This document shows, piece after piece, positions 20,610-31,070 of a stretch of 64,000 bases of DNA. Position numbers and translations under genes: made by a program. This DNA is from Cranoglanis bouderius (lineage: Eukaryota; Chordata; Actinopteri; Siluriformes; Cranoglanididae), in the NCBI GenBank assembly GCA_023630585.1, contig CM042542.1, positions 24,272,350-24,336,349 of the forward strand. Reading direction: 5' to 3'. The first letter of the stretch is position 1. Each line of letters begins with the position of its first letter. Below the pieces are notes generated by a model that saw only the letters and a program-made list of their open reading frames with translations, did not search any database and had not been told where the DNA came from.

Positions 20610-20772
20610 CAGGTGCATCTCAATAAATTAGAATGTCATGGAAAAGTTCATTTATTTCAGTAATTCAACTCAAATTGTGAAACTCGTGTATTAAATAAAT
20701 TCAATGCACACAGGCTGAAGTAGTTTAAGACTTTGGTTCTTTTAATTGTGATGATTTTGGCTCACATTATTA
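20610..20772 (-). mobile_element. Tc1-like terminal piece (family A)
   Basis: Begins CAGGTGCATCTCAATAAATT after TA and matches 14656-14815. It stops abruptly at GGCTCACATTATT where family B sequence begins. Confidence 0.85.
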
Positions 20773-21208
20773 TTTTTCTCTCAAAAAACATCCAACCCCA
20801 ACTAAATCACCCCAAACCATGTGGCAAAATGTGTTATGGTCTGATGAGACCAATTCCAGAAGGTATAATAATTCCAAAATGTATGTTTGGAGCAACAAAA
20901 AAAAAAAGCACATCACCAAAAGAACACAATACCCATGATGAAGCATGGTGGTGGCAGCATCATGCTTTAGGGCTGCTTTTCTTCAGCCAGAACTGAGCCT
21001 TTTATCAAGGTGGAGGGAATCATGAATAGCTACAAATACCAGTCGGTGTCTCAGGTGTCTGCTAGTAAGCTGAAGAGGAAAAGGAATTTCACTTTTCAGC
21101 ACCACAGTGACCCAAAGCAAACATACAAATCAACAAAGGAATAGCTTAATGAAAAAAGGCCAATGTTTTTGAATGACCCAGCCAGATTAATTGTGGACTT
21201 GTGTTTTT
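20773..21208 (+). mobile_element. Tc1-like transposase fragment (family B)
   Basis: The plus strand reads PNHVAKCVMV-like core sequence, SKMYVWSNKKKKHITKRTQY-like in shifted frames, then a GGGSIML-like segment. It is the inverted match of 12596-13035, without the outer end. A poly-A run at 20900 shifts the frame. Confidence 0.8.
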
Positions 21209-21912
21209 CCCTCTGCCATCTTCCAAAAGTCTTTGCCTTACTGTGCGTGCAGACGCACTCACACCTGCCTGCTGCCATTCCTGAGCAAGCTCTGCACTGG
21301 TGGTGCCCCGATCCCGCAGCTGAATCAACTTTAGGAGACGGTCCTGGCGCTTGCTGGACTTTCTTGGGCGCCCTGAAGCCTTCTTCACAACAGTTGAACC
21401 TCTCTCCTTGAAGGTCTTGACGATCCGATAAATGGTTGATTTAGGTGCAGTCTTACTAGCAGCAATATCCTTGCCTGTGAATCCCTTTTTGTGCAAAGCA
21501 GTGATGGCTGCATGTGTTTCCTTGCAGATAACCATAGTTAACAGAGGAAGAACAATAATTTCAAGCACCACCCTCCTTTTAAAGCTTCCAGTCTGTTATT
21601 CTAACTCAATCAGCATGACAGAGTGATCTCCAGCCTTGTCCTCGTTAACACTCTCACCTGTGTTAACGAGAGAATCACTGACGTGATGTCAGCTGGTCCT
21701 TTTGTGGAAGGGCTGAAATGCAGTGGACATGTTTTTTTGGGATTAAGTTCATTTTCATGGCAAAGAGGGACTTTGAAATTAATTGCAATTCATCTGATCA
21801 CTCTTCATAACATTCTGGAGTATATGCAAATTGCTATCATAAAAACTGAGGCAGCAGACTTTGTAAAAATTAATATTTGTGTCATTCTCAAAACTTTTGG
21901 CCATGGCTGTAG
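21209..21912 (-). mobile_element. Tc1-like transposon 5' part (family C)
   Basis: An open minus-strand stretch 21571-21209 gives the transposase N-terminus: ALHKKGFTGKDIAASKTAPK, then STVVKKASGRPRKSSKRQDR with the GRPRK hinge, then AGVSASARTVRQRLLEDGRG. That is both helix-turn-helix halves. The terminal repeat ends near 21911 (GGCCATGGCTGTAG). The catalytic domain is missing; family B sequence replaces it at 21208. It is about 97% identical by eye to 1-617. Confidence 0.88.
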
Positions 21913-21924
21913 TGTGTTATGATG

Positions 21925-22030
21925 AGGCAGAACCACTCAATCATGCTAGCTGCACATATTCACAGGCCCGCAGGTCATCAGACAGTGAGTGATGTGAAAA
22001 ACCTCAGAATGCAGAGAGAAGCCACCTACT
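21925..22030. repeat. Local duplicated block, copy 1
   Basis: GATGAGGCAGAACCACTCAA through CCACCTACTGACAGACTGAG is related to 25160-25262 (GGTGAGGAGAACCACTAGAC ... CACTCGCTAGCAGACTGAG). It is one member of a block recurring across 21.9-27.7 kb. Confidence 0.7.
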
Positions 22031-23105
22031 GACAGACTGAGACATTTAGATTTAGATTCAACTTTGTTGTCATTGAGCAGAGTACAAGCACAAATGCAGT
22101 TAACACCTAACCAGAAGTGCAAAACAAAATGTGCAAATGGCATGGTTTACAGTGCCACTGATATTTAGGCATAAAAACAAAAACAGTGCAAATGGCATGA
22201 TGTGTGTAAATGAGTCTGGACGCATGGACTACAGTGAGGAAGACAGTACAGTGCAGTGAACAAAGGTGCAAGTGGAATGGAGGTAGTACTGTATAAACTG
22301 TTAAGGTTAGTCCAGAGCTCGACCTCCTCTCTGTATGCTGTCTCATCATCGTCGCTGATCAGGCTTACCACTGTGGTGTCATCTGCGAAATTGATTATAG
22401 AGTTCGAGCCATGAACAGGTATGCAGTCGTGGGTGAACAGAGAGTAGAGGAGAGGACTAAGCACACAGCCCTGTGGGATTGTTCTGCACAGTTGTTCTGC
22501 ACAGGCCTTGACAGCAGCTTTGTGTGCCTTCACTCTAGTCTAATCTAGTTGGGAAACCATGGATCCAGATCCATTAGGGCTCACCATCATTTTACATCTC
22601 AGTTTCTCCAAATCCACAAAAAAAAACCTGACCAATGATCTGTGAGAGCTCAGGCTTAAAAGGCCTTAAAGGACACATATGACCATTGACACAACATACA
22701 TGGAATACATACACATATTTTTTTCCAGATACTCAAAAATAAATAGTCACAAAATAATAAAAAAAAGTAAAAAATGTAAATAAAATAAAACGGAGTTCTT
22801 TTTTTTTCCCCCTGATTTAGTCACCTGTGCAACAAATGGCTCTGTAGGCTTCAGTAATATTGTTATAGACATTGTTCTGGTGGAATTTGGGGAGAACAGT
22901 CCTGAAATTGGCATGGTTAAAATCCCCAGCAGCAATAAATGCTCCATCCAGGTGTGCAGTTTGTAGCATGACAATAACAGCACCAAGGTCTTTCATGGCT
23001 GATGTGGTTTTAGCAACCGGAGGGACATAGACGGCTGGAATTATGGTACATGTGAATTCCCAGGACTGGTAGAAGGGTCTACACTTGATTGTTCTATTGA
23101 GTTCT
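22031..23105 (-). pseudogene. L2/CR1-like LINE with endonuclease and RT fragments
   Basis: On the minus strand the upstream part (23105-22817) is an endonuclease segment: SWEFTCTIIPAVYVPPVAKT, then HLDGAFIAAGDFNHANFRTV and LPKFHQNNVYNNITEAYRAI. The downstream part (22533-22310) is the RT catalytic segment: RTIPQGCVLSPLLYSLFTHD, then NSIINFADDTTVVSLISDDD, with the F-A-D-D motif intact. The RT fingers between them are deleted. The region 22040-22300 looks like the 3' tail (TTTGTTGTCATTGAGCAG). The element is dead. Confidence 0.82.
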
Positions 23106-23170
23106 CTATTGAGCAACAGAACAGTTCACAGTTAACTCACTGAAAGCAGTAGTGATGATAACATGGCTAG
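23106..23170. repeat. Local duplicated block, copy 2
   Basis: TTGAGCAACAGAACAGTTCA then CAGTTAACTCACTGAAAGCA resembles 25276-25310. On the minus strand it shows ATG TTA TCA TCA CTA CTG CTT TCA followed by GTGAGT, which looks like a short signal-peptide exon with a splice donor. This reading is inference. Confidence 0.5.
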
Positions 23171-23220
23171 CAAAGGAATCCCTACTTAGCAAATAGCCAT
23201 AGAGTTGCAATGGCTCCAAA

Positions 23221-23748
23221 CGTACACTATATGGCCAAAAGTGTGTGGACGCCTGAGCATCACACACATATGTGCTTCTTCACCAAACTGTTACCACAAA
23301 GTTGGAAGCAAACAATTGTATAGAATGTCTCTGTACACTGTAGCATTACAATTTCCCTTCACTGGAACTAAGAGGCCCAAACCTGTTCCAGCATGACGAT
23401 GCCCCTGTGTACAAAGCGAGCTCCATGAAGACATGGTGTGTTAAGGTTGAAAGAAGGTGGAAGAGCTTGAGTTTCCTGCACAGAGCCCTGACCTCAACCC
23501 CACTGAACACCTTTGGGATGAACTGGAACTAGAGCCTCCTCACATCAACATCAGTGCCTGATCTCAACCTCACTAATGCTCTTTTAGCTGAATGAATGCA
23601 AATTCCCACAGCCACGCCCCAAAATCTAGTGGAAAGCCTTCCCAGAAGTGTGGAGCATATTATAACAGCAAAGGGAAATAAATCTGGAATGGGATGTTCA
23701 CCAAGCACATATGGATGTGATGGTCAGGGGTGCACATACTTTAAATAC
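23221..23748 (+). mobile_element. Tc1/mariner-like element, degenerate
   Basis: The left end TACACTATATGGCCAAAAGT is a well known fish Tc1/mariner-type terminus. The right end TTCACCAAGCACATATGGAT is its diverged inverse. Between them the plus strand carries transposase-like codons (LTSTPLNTFGMNWN, PQNLVESLPRSVEHIITAKG). It is short and broken. Confidence 0.72.
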
Positions 23749-23950
23749 ACTCACTGCTGCCATGAAGAGATGAGTCTATCACCAGCTTTGGTACGAGGTG
23801 AGTAGAGTAAAAGGAGCGAAGAGATGTGATGAGAAGATATTTACAGCAAATACAGTGTCATGGTCACTGTGTAACTTTGCAGTTAATGTCTCGGCATGGT
23901 GCGCACACACAAACACACACACACACACACTAGAGGATATGCTGGTGTTA
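23740..23950. repeat. Local duplicated block, copy 3, with (CA)n
   Basis: TACACTCACTGCTGCCATGA through ACTAGAGGATATGCTGGTGT matches 25967-26205. A (CA)n tract lies at 23906-23931. On the minus strand both copies have a TATA-like stretch followed by a start codon and a GTGAGT donor. Confidence 0.75.
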
Positions 23951-24145
23951 GATTAATTATTGGATTCATTAATCAAATATTTACATTTTTTATTTTAAAT
24001 AATAAAAAAATAACTTAAAAATAAATTATAATTCAATTGATGTTATTTACTGTGCTATCCTCTCCTATGGTACCTCTTCTTGGTGTGTGTGGCACAGCCA
24101 TGAGCATGTTGGTAGGGACAAGGCATTGATCCTTAAGCAGATCCA

Positions 24146-24151
<6 letters not shown>

Positions 24152-24183
<32 letters not shown>
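24152..24183. repeat. (CA)n microsatellite
   Basis: About 30 bases of CA repeat. Nothing else is seen between 23951 and 24555 except AT-rich sequence. Confidence 0.95.
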
Positions 24184-24187
<4 letters not shown>

Positions 24188-24554
24188 AGAGTTGATGAAG
24201 GTTGTTCAGTTCTAAATGAAATAAGCTCGTGGACACCAGGACAATACTGATGGTCATTATTATTTATTGTTTTAATGTTATGAGAAGTGACATCTCTATG
24301 TTCAGCAGGTTGGTAATTAACATTGAGCTTTTTACATGAAATATTTTGACAGTAGAAAATGTCCTTCAGATGTTTTTGTCCTGTATCTGACACACTGAGC
24401 TGCTGATTTTAAACAGAAACTGTAAATGTAAAAAAAATAATAAATAAATAAAACCAAGATAAATCTGATAAAATGTAAGATCTTTTCCCACCTTGAATGT
24501 GATGTAGCAACCAACAAACTTTAAATGAAAAACAAATTCAAATGTTTTAGGGAA

Positions 24555-24940
24555 AAAAAGAAAAAACTTACAGTAACCTGCATAAGTTGCATAAGTTTGC
24601 ACACCCTTTTATAATGCATCATGTGACTGTGCTCAGAATTAACCAATCACATTTAAACTCATGTTCAACAGTAATTATCATACACCTGTTATCAGTGAAG
24701 TGATTCTGAGATCAGCTGTTTCTGTAGGATTTTCTTGACGACATCTTGGTTCCATCCAACTGCTGAAGTTATGGTTCACATAGAGCTTACAAAGCATATA
24801 CAGCATTTCCAAAACATTAAACGTACCATGGAACCTCATTAAGGTCATCAGAAATTGGGCACCACAAAGACATTTCAAAAAACAGGATGTACCTCCAAAA
24901 CTGATGAAAGGACAAGAAGAAATCTTAAATAAAACGAGAA
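24555..24940 (+). mobile_element. Tc1-like fragment, N-terminal part
   Basis: It begins near TAAGTTTGCACACCCTTTTA, contains GACATCTTGGTTCCATCCAA and CATGGAACCTCATTAAGGTC, and is diverged but in the order of the 5' half of a Tc1-like element of a family B-like type. No intact ORF. Confidence 0.4.
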
Positions 24941-25039
24941 GCACAAATGAATAAAATGAGAAGCACAAATATTTTTCTGTGCTATAAATTTTAAAAAGTT
25001 CAGTGAATGCATTTGGAAGATAGAAAGAAACGTTCCTAC

Positions 25040-25460
25040 CATTGACTGTCAGACTGTTGACTGTCAGAGAGAGCGGCCTGTTGCAGTCAGGGAGGAGATA
25101 AATCCCAGCCGTCAGCTTGGGCAGTTTATTTCCTGTAGTGTTGCTGCTCAGTGGAGTAGAGTGTGGTATGGTGAGGAGAACCACTAGACCATGCTAACTG
25201 CACATGTTCATAGGTCTGTAGGTCACCAGATGGTGGGAGAACCCACTCGCTAGCAGACTGAGAGGTGACCGCTGTACTGAGCAACAGAACAGTTCATAGC
25301 TAACTCACAGAGAGTAGAGAAGGAAGGTCTAAGAGGTCTGACATGGTATGAAGTGAGTAGAGTAAAAGGAGCAGAGAAACATGATGAGAAGGTATTGATA
25401 GCAAAAACATTTCTCCTTAGTAAGTGTTAATAGCTCGAGTGTTGGAGTAGTGTATTAGAA
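25040..25460. repeat. Local duplicated block, copy 4
   Basis: This is the longest copy of the local block. Segments match 21925-22030 (25160-25262), 23106-23150 (25276-25310), 23790-23850 (25340-25400) and 27577-27640 (25405-25465). A minus-strand open stretch 25184-25035 reads VLLTIPHSTPLSSNTTGNKL then PDCNRPLSLTVNSLTVNG and is followed by GTAGGA, a possible donor. I do not recognise it. Confidence 0.6.
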
Positions 25461-25966
25461 GAACAATGAAATCTGGAGGTAAACCATCAATGTTCTGTTT
25501 TTATTTTGTCTCTGTGACCTTCAGAAGCTGTAAACTCAGCTTCTTATTTGTCGTCCTACAGGCAAAAAGGCTTATGCAAACCATTCTGTCCCTTCTGTCC
25601 TGCTCTACATAAACTCTGAATAAAACAAATCACAGTGACCGACAGACTGGTCTAAATGCAAAGGTTTGCACACCCTTGGGGCATGACATTTAGGTTATGT
25701 AGGTGCTCCTTCATTACACTGACATCTTTAATCAGATGATTAGTGAACTATATTAGATGAAAGGTGAACTATATAACAGAGCTACATTTTCCTTTTTCAC
25801 TCAGAGCACAGGGAGATGCAGACAGACACATGGACTGTGTGAAAGGTTTGTGTGAGTCTTTCTGTTGATCATCTGCAAATAACACAAGTTTATTGTGTTA
25901 TCAAAAATAAAATGAAATCCACAAATAAATAAAAAACAGAATTCCAATGGCTCCAAAAGTATAAGA
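25461..25966. other. Unassigned sequence
   Basis: No gene seen. The piece around 25585-25640 is related to 26828-26885 and 31262-31320 (CTGTCC..CTACATAAA.. followed by AAACCAAAT), so it belongs to the same shared local sequence. Confidence 0.4.
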
Positions 25967-26205
25967 GTACACTCACCACAGCCATGAAGAGATGATAGGA
26001 GTCTGTCACCAGCTTTAGAGGACAGGTCGCATAGATCCAAGATACACAGGAGGTCCAACATGATACAAGGTGAGTAACGTAAAATGATCAGAGAGTCATG
26101 ATGAGAAGGTATTTATAACAAATACTGCGTCACAGTCACTGTGACATTGCTGAAGGTCGCAGCATGGTACACACACACTAGAGGACATCCAGATGTTAGA
26201 CTCCG
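25967..26205 (-). repeat. Local duplicated block, copy 5, promoter/first-exon-like
   Basis: On the minus strand: GTTATAAATACC (TATA-like, about 26112), then about 60 bases later ATG at 26061 opening MLDLLCILDLCDLSSKAGDR, then LLSSLHGC ending at a GTGAGT donor near 25976. It matches 23740-23950. Whether it is a live first exon or a relic is unknown. Confidence 0.5.
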
Positions 26206-26299
26206 CCCTTGGTAGGTTAGAAGGGATGAAATAGAACACAGACTCAAACTCTCTGCAGTGTGTGTATATTAATCAAGAACAGACTAAGTAATTAACTGT

Positions 26300-26815
26300 G
26301 GGGTTTATACACTCTCCATGCTCTTTATTAGGAACACTATACTAATACTGGATAAGGCCTCCCTTTGTTCTCAAAACAGCCTCAATTCTTCATGGCATGG
26401 ATTCCACAAGATGTTTGGAAACATTACTTTGAGATTCTGGTCTCATCACCATCGTGATTGCATCATGCAATTCCTGTAGGTTTTTCAGGTGCACTTTCAT
26501 GTTGCAAATCTCCTGTTCTATTCAGATCCGGTGACTGGAAAGGCCACCGAAGAACACTGAACTCATTGTCATGTTCATGAAACCAGTTTGAGATGACTTT
26601 TGCTTTGTGAAATGGTGCATTATCATGCTAGAAGTAGCCATTAGAAGATGGTAAATTGTGGCCATGAAGGGATGCACATGGTCAGCAACAATACTCAAAT
26701 AGGCTGTGGCATTCAAGCCGTGATTGACTTTTATTAATGGTCCCAGAGTGTACCAAGAAAACATTCCTCACACCATTAGACCACCTGCACCAGCCTGAAC
26801 TGTTGACACAAGGCA
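26300..26815 (-). mobile_element. Tc1-like transposase pseudogene (other family)
   Basis: The minus strand reads MFSWYTLGPLIKVNHGLNAT, then AYLSIVADHVHPFMATIYHL, then (frame-shifted) the D-N-A-P-C-H-K-A-K block as IMHHFTKQKSSQTGFMNM. This is the catalytic core of a Tc1 subgroup. The outer end near 26325 (CTCTTTATTAGGAACACTAT) is the terminus of that family. A second scrap of the same element lies at 27625-27700. Confidence 0.75.
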
Positions 26816-26897
26816 GGTCACCTTATTCAAACTTCTCTGTCCCATTGTCCTACTTTACATAAAACCTTGATTAAACCAAATCTGAGTGTGGGTGGAA

Positions 26898-26917
26898 CTG
26901 TGTGTGTGTGTGTATGT

Positions 26918-26954
<37 letters not shown>
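26898..26954. repeat. (TG)n microsatellite
   Basis: Interrupted TG repeat. The flank TGGGTGGAACTGTGTG matches the flank of another TG tract at 31326, so the two are copies of one locus. Confidence 0.93.
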
Positions 26955-26956
<2 letters not shown>

Positions 26957-27229
26957 GGGGTTGAAGATGCAGGACGTAAGAAGCGGAGAAGACTGGATTC
27001 CTTTTATTCCTTCCTGCAAATGTTACTGCAACTGCAGTTTTTGAGTTTGAATGATAGTATTCCTCTTATAGCAATTTTACAACAATTTATAATTTATTAA
27101 TGAACGACATATTACACTTTTTACCTGTTCATGGTTGAAGTTAATGTTACAGAATGTCCACAAAACTCAAATCTTCAGGACAGAGGAGTTTCCAGTTTCT
27201 CTATAACATGAAAACAAATGTGTGTTTTT

Positions 27230-27450
27230 TTCTAATTAGTGTTCGAGACTCAGACACAGTCTCAGTCATTAAGTCTAGGCTGAAAACATATTTGTTTAGT
27301 CAAGATTTTTAATAGTTTTTTCTTAGATAAAGCTGCAGATCTGGAGGGTTCATGGGCAAAGAGTGTTTTGGTGAACTGGGATGTTTGAATGCTGTCTCCC
27401 CATGCACTGTGCATAAAGAACTCTCTGGCCTTTTGCCAGCTTTCTACTAC
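27230..27450 (+). mobile_element. L2/CR1-like LINE ORF2 C-terminus
   Basis: The plus strand reads RDSDTVSVIKSRLKTYLFSQ then DF and stop, the usual C-terminal end of fish L2/CR1 ORF2. Adjacent 3' sequence follows to about 27450. Confidence 0.6.
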
Positions 27451-27574
27451 GTGATGAGACGGTACTTATAACAAAAACTGCATAACATTAACTTCGTGAC
27501 TCTGACATTAACAACCCTAATGTGAAATATTCTAAATCTTTTATTGTCTAAACTGTGGCTGTTTTGCAGCTTTT

Positions 27575-27706
27575 ACAGGAAACATTTCTCCTTAGTAAGT
27601 GTTAATAGCTTGTGTTGGAGTAGTGTATTAGAAGCAAGAAAACATTCCCCACACCATAAGACCACCTCCATCAGCCCAGACTGTTGACACAAGGCAGGTT
27701 GAGTCA
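27575..27706. repeat. Local block copy 6 joined to Tc1 scrap
   Basis: CAGGAAACATTTCTCCTTAG through GTAGTGTATTAGAAG equals 25403-25465. The following AGAAAACATTCCCCACACCA ... TTGACACAAGGCAGGT equals 26757-26816 of the Tc1-like element. Confidence 0.75.
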
Positions 27707-27965
27707 AGTCAAGTCAAGTCAAGTGGGTTTTATTTGTCATTCCTCTATATAGCTTGTATACATTGTAATGAAATGACGTTCCTTCAGGACCATGGTGCAA
27801 CACAGAACAGTACGTATGACTACATAAAATGCAATACACAACAGTATGAGATGAGTGCAAAACAACAAATACACAGAACAAAACAATAAATACACAGAAC
27901 ATAGACTGTAAACATGGACTGTAACTGTAAGCTATTGTGTAATGTAGCAGCACAAATATAGCAGC
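27707..27965 (-). mobile_element. LINE 3' tail with (TCAAG)n
   Basis: A short TCAAG repeat (27702-27724) is followed by GTGGGTTTTATTTGTCATTC and AATGAAATGACGTTCCTTCA, a common 3' end of fish LINEs read on the minus strand. No ORF. Confidence 0.6.
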
Positions 27966-28734
27966 AATACTAGCATTGCTTCTCTTCAGGCTTGGGGTCC
28001 ACCAGCCTCACAAAAAAAAAAAAAAATTGGCAATGTAGAAGAAAACGCTCAGGATACACCGAAAAGCCATCATACGGTTCCAGGGGAATCAGGAAAGTCC
28101 ACTGAGTAAACTGAATGGAGTTAAGCACTGGCATGGTTATATTGGTGTGTGGTATTCTGTCATGTAAAGCAGGATAAGGCAGATGCAAGTGCAGTATAAG
28201 CTTTATTTAAGAGAGGGCAGGCAGACAGATCCAAAACATTGTCAAAAAACAAGCTTGAGGTCAGGTGATGAGCAAACGGGCAAAACTAGGTATAGACGAG
28301 AACAACAGAGAATGAGAATGAAAACAGGATCAATAACCAGTAAGACATGCACAGAAAACAAAAGCTCAGTAGCGTGCAGGTGGCAAAACAGTGAAACAAT
28401 ACTTCACGACGTAAAACAAACAGGCATGCCCCAGTATGACAAAGCTACACAATGTCTTGTTCCATTCTCAGGGAACAGGGTTACATGCTTAACCCAGACG
28501 TTCACTTTCAAAGGGAACTCAACATTGCGTGAGCTTCACGCTGTGGGAATGAGTATACACACTCTGTCATACTGAGGATACAGCCTGTAACTGCTCCAAC
28601 TTACACCGCTGGTACCGTAAGTACAAAAAGCCCTTACTGGACACAGTAGGTGCAATCTTCCTCATTCCGGTGTAAGTAACAGAGGAGGGGAGAAAGCCTG
28701 CAACACTACCAACTGGGCAGCAGACATAGGCACT
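27966..28734. other. Unassigned, probably retrotransposon-derived
   Basis: Poly-A at 28011-28024. The stretch GCAGTATAAGCTTTATTTAA at 28191 looks like the end of a retroelement. CAAAGGGAACTCAACATTGC near 28508 is a motif that I associate with DIRS-type elements, and a DIRS-like fragment follows directly. No ORF supported. Confidence 0.4.
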
Positions 28735-29090
28735 TAGGAATAATCTGGCCTAGGATATAGAGAGGCCTTGGCTAATTCAGGGGCAAAGTCAAGGCAGGAA
28801 AGGGCAACAGAGATGTCAGGGCCAGCCAAAAGAGCCACCTGTAGGATCAGAAGCTTCTCTGAAGCTGGCTCTAATGGGATGCCTGACAGACCTTCCCGGA
28901 CCATAGAAGGTCCCAGGAAGCTATGTGTGGTCTGCAGATGGGCCTCAGCCATGTGACACCACACATAAACCTCGAAGTTAGATGATGTTGCCCCACAGAG
29001 GCTCCATCAATAGGGGCATGGCTGGCCGAAATGGTGGCTACGTAGACCCTAATTGTAGAAGGAGCCAACCCTGCTGAGAAACGTTCTTAT
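28735..29090 (-). pseudogene. DIRS-type tyrosine recombinase fragment
   Basis: The minus strand, in two frames, reads APSTIRVYVATISASHAPID, then GASVGQHHLTSRFMCGV (N-terminal SAM-like DNA-binding domain of a tyrosine recombinase), then PFEP-like ...IPLEPASEKLLILQVALLA and CLDFAPELAKASLYPRPDYS (start of the catalytic domain). The catalytic Arg-His-Arg-Tyr region is not present. DIRS elements use this enzyme instead of an integrase to insert. Only the N-terminal half survives. Confidence 0.72.
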
Positions 29091-29154
29091 AAGAACTCCA
29101 GGACTGTTGCTATTGCACAGTTACTTGGTCTTATTGGTGTTCCAATTTTTAAAT

Positions 29155-30563
29155 TTAAAAAAAAAAAAAAAACAGAATCACTGAGTTGGAAAAAGGATCA
29201 CCCCCTCCTAAAAATGACTTGTAAACTCAATAAGGTGTAGCTAATCACTCAATGGCACACAAAGCCATTTGACTTTCAACTGTGATCAGCTGTGGTCATT
29301 TTGATTAGCTCAGCATGAAAAGAGCTTTGTAGTGGAGCATTTTGTATTGCAACTGAAGCAAACAATCAACTATGGGTGGCAACTATGGGTGGATAAAGTT
29401 GTGGATAGGCACAAGTCGGGAGATGGATACAACAAAATTTCAAAGGCTTTATCAATGCATAGAAGCACAGTGAAGTCTATTATTAAGAAGTGGAAGGTAT
29501 TTGGTACAACACAGACCCTCCCTGGATCAGGACGTCACTCTAAACTGGATGAAAGAGCCAGGAGGAAACTGGTCAGAGAGGCTACCGAGAGGCCTACAGC
29601 AACTCTGAAGCAGTTGCAGGAATTTATGACAAAGAGTGGTCATTGTGCGCATGTGACAACAATATCACATCATAATTCTTCACAAATGTGACTTGTATGG
29701 GAGGGTTGCAAGAAAAAAGCCACCCACAACTGAGCTTTGCCAAGACGCATCTTGAAGATTCTGAGGCCACATGGAAAAAGGTGTTATGGTCAGATGAGAC
29801 TAAAATTGAATTATTTGGCCTCAACACCAAACGATATGTCTGGCGGAAATCCAATACAGCTCACCATCCAAATAACACCATTCCTACAGTAAAGCATGGA
29901 GGTGGTAATATCCTGTTATGGGGGTGTTTCTCTGCAGCAGGGACTGGAGCACTTGTCAGGATAGAAGGAAAAGGGATGGGGCAAAATACCGTCAAATTCT
30001 TGAGGAAAATCTGCTGCCCTCTGCCAGAAAGTTGTCAATGGGAAGAAGGTTTACCTTCCAACATGACAATGACCCAAAGCACACAGCAAAACTGACCACA
30101 CAGTGGTTGAAGGAGAAAAAGTGAATGTCCTTGCATGGCCTAGTCAGAGCCCAGACTTAAACCCCATTGAAAATCTGTGGAATGACTTGAAGACTGCAGT
30201 CCACAAACGGTCACCATCAAATTTAACTGAACTTGAGCAGTTCTGCAAAGAAGAGTGGGCAAATATTGCAAAGTCTAGATGTGCAAAGTTAGTAGAGACA
30301 TATCCCAACAGACTAAAGGCTGTAATTAAAAAATTAAGGAAAATTAAAGCAAGGGGGTGATCCTTTTTCAAACTCAGTGATTCTGGTTTTTATTTTTTAT
30401 TTTTTTCTGACATGTTGGTGTTATATCTTTCACTTGGATGTTATAAGTTGCACTGAGTAAATACAGCTGGATAAAACAAAAACTGTGTCCGTCTTCATTT
30501 CAGGCAGAAAAGCAACAAAATGTGATTATTTTAAAGGGGGGTGATTCTTTTCTATACCCACTG
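29155..30563 (+). mobile_element. Tc1-like transposon (family E), left end truncated
   Basis: The right terminus ends TTCTTTTCTATACCCACTG at 30563 before TA. The left end begins inside the inverted repeat at an A-run (29158-29172) and lacks the outer part. The inverted copy at 34020-34703 supplies the left terminus. The inner repeat CAGAATCACTGAGTT is present at 29174 and, inverted, at 30369-30390. Confidence 0.88.
29332..30360 (+). pseudogene. Tc1-like transposase pseudogene (family E)
   Basis: The N-terminal piece (29380-29691) has the paired-type helix-turn-helix: VDRHKSGDGYNKISKALSMH, then TLPGSGRHSKLDERARRKLV. A second frame (about 29730-29990) gives FAKTHLEDSEATWKKVLWSD, then ETKIELFG and KHGGGNILLWGCFSAAGTGA, holding the first catalytic aspartate. 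A third (30103-30360) gives VLAWPSQSPDLNPIENLWND, with the catalytic aspartate/glutamate motif, and ends KARG. A deletion near 29700 and two frameshifts separate them. The C-terminal third is well preserved, so inactivation may be recent. Confidence 0.9.
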
Positions 30564-30564
30564 T

Positions 30565-30581
30565 ATGTATATGTATGTATA

Positions 30582-30640
<59 letters not shown>
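30565..30640. repeat. (TG)n then (TA)n microsatellite
   Basis: TG repeat followed by TA repeat, directly next to a Tc1 end, the same arrangement as at 736-866. Confidence 0.95.
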
Positions 30641-30642
<2 letters not shown>

Positions 30643-31004
30643 TGACAGAAGACATTTATTTGTTACACCTCTGTGTTTTCTCTCAAATTGCTGTTTGTAT
30701 TTGCAAATTGCTTTCTGTTTGTTTGGGAGTCGAGTTTTCCTTTGCAAAGCAGAGTTTGTGTGTGTTTGTTTGTGAAATGGCAGATTTGTTTGTTTAGGTT
30801 TGGCACAAATTTATCTCCATATACAGTAGAAGTCTATAAAGTTGTTCATTAGGCATGGACAAAGAAATCATGAACTCTAGCCACAAAATCTGTGGTCTGA
30901 ATCAGCTGCCATCTTGGCCCCCTCAACCACGCTGCGTAGTGCGTCCAGATTGTATTCATGCTTACCACTTGATCAGTATGTACTGTATCAACGGCCGAGC
31001 AGTA

Positions 31005-31070
31005 GGTTCTAAATCAAATGCAGTAGGTACTGAATCAAATGCAGTAGGTACTGAATCGAATGCAGTAGGT
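31005..31070 (+). repeat. 21-bp tandem repeat, about three units
   Basis: Units of GCAGTAGGTACTGAATCAAA plus T, with variants. In one plus frame it would encode a seven-residue period (A-V-G-T-E-S-N). The surrounding 83-codon frame has no other sign of being a gene. Confidence 0.85.

Noticed and set aside
24678..25184. A 168-codon minus-strand frame resembling an extracellular domain
   Set aside because: Its first third lies in the duplicated block and may be an exon, but the remainder overlaps a Tc1-like fragment; no domain is recognisable, so it is described only as part of the block.
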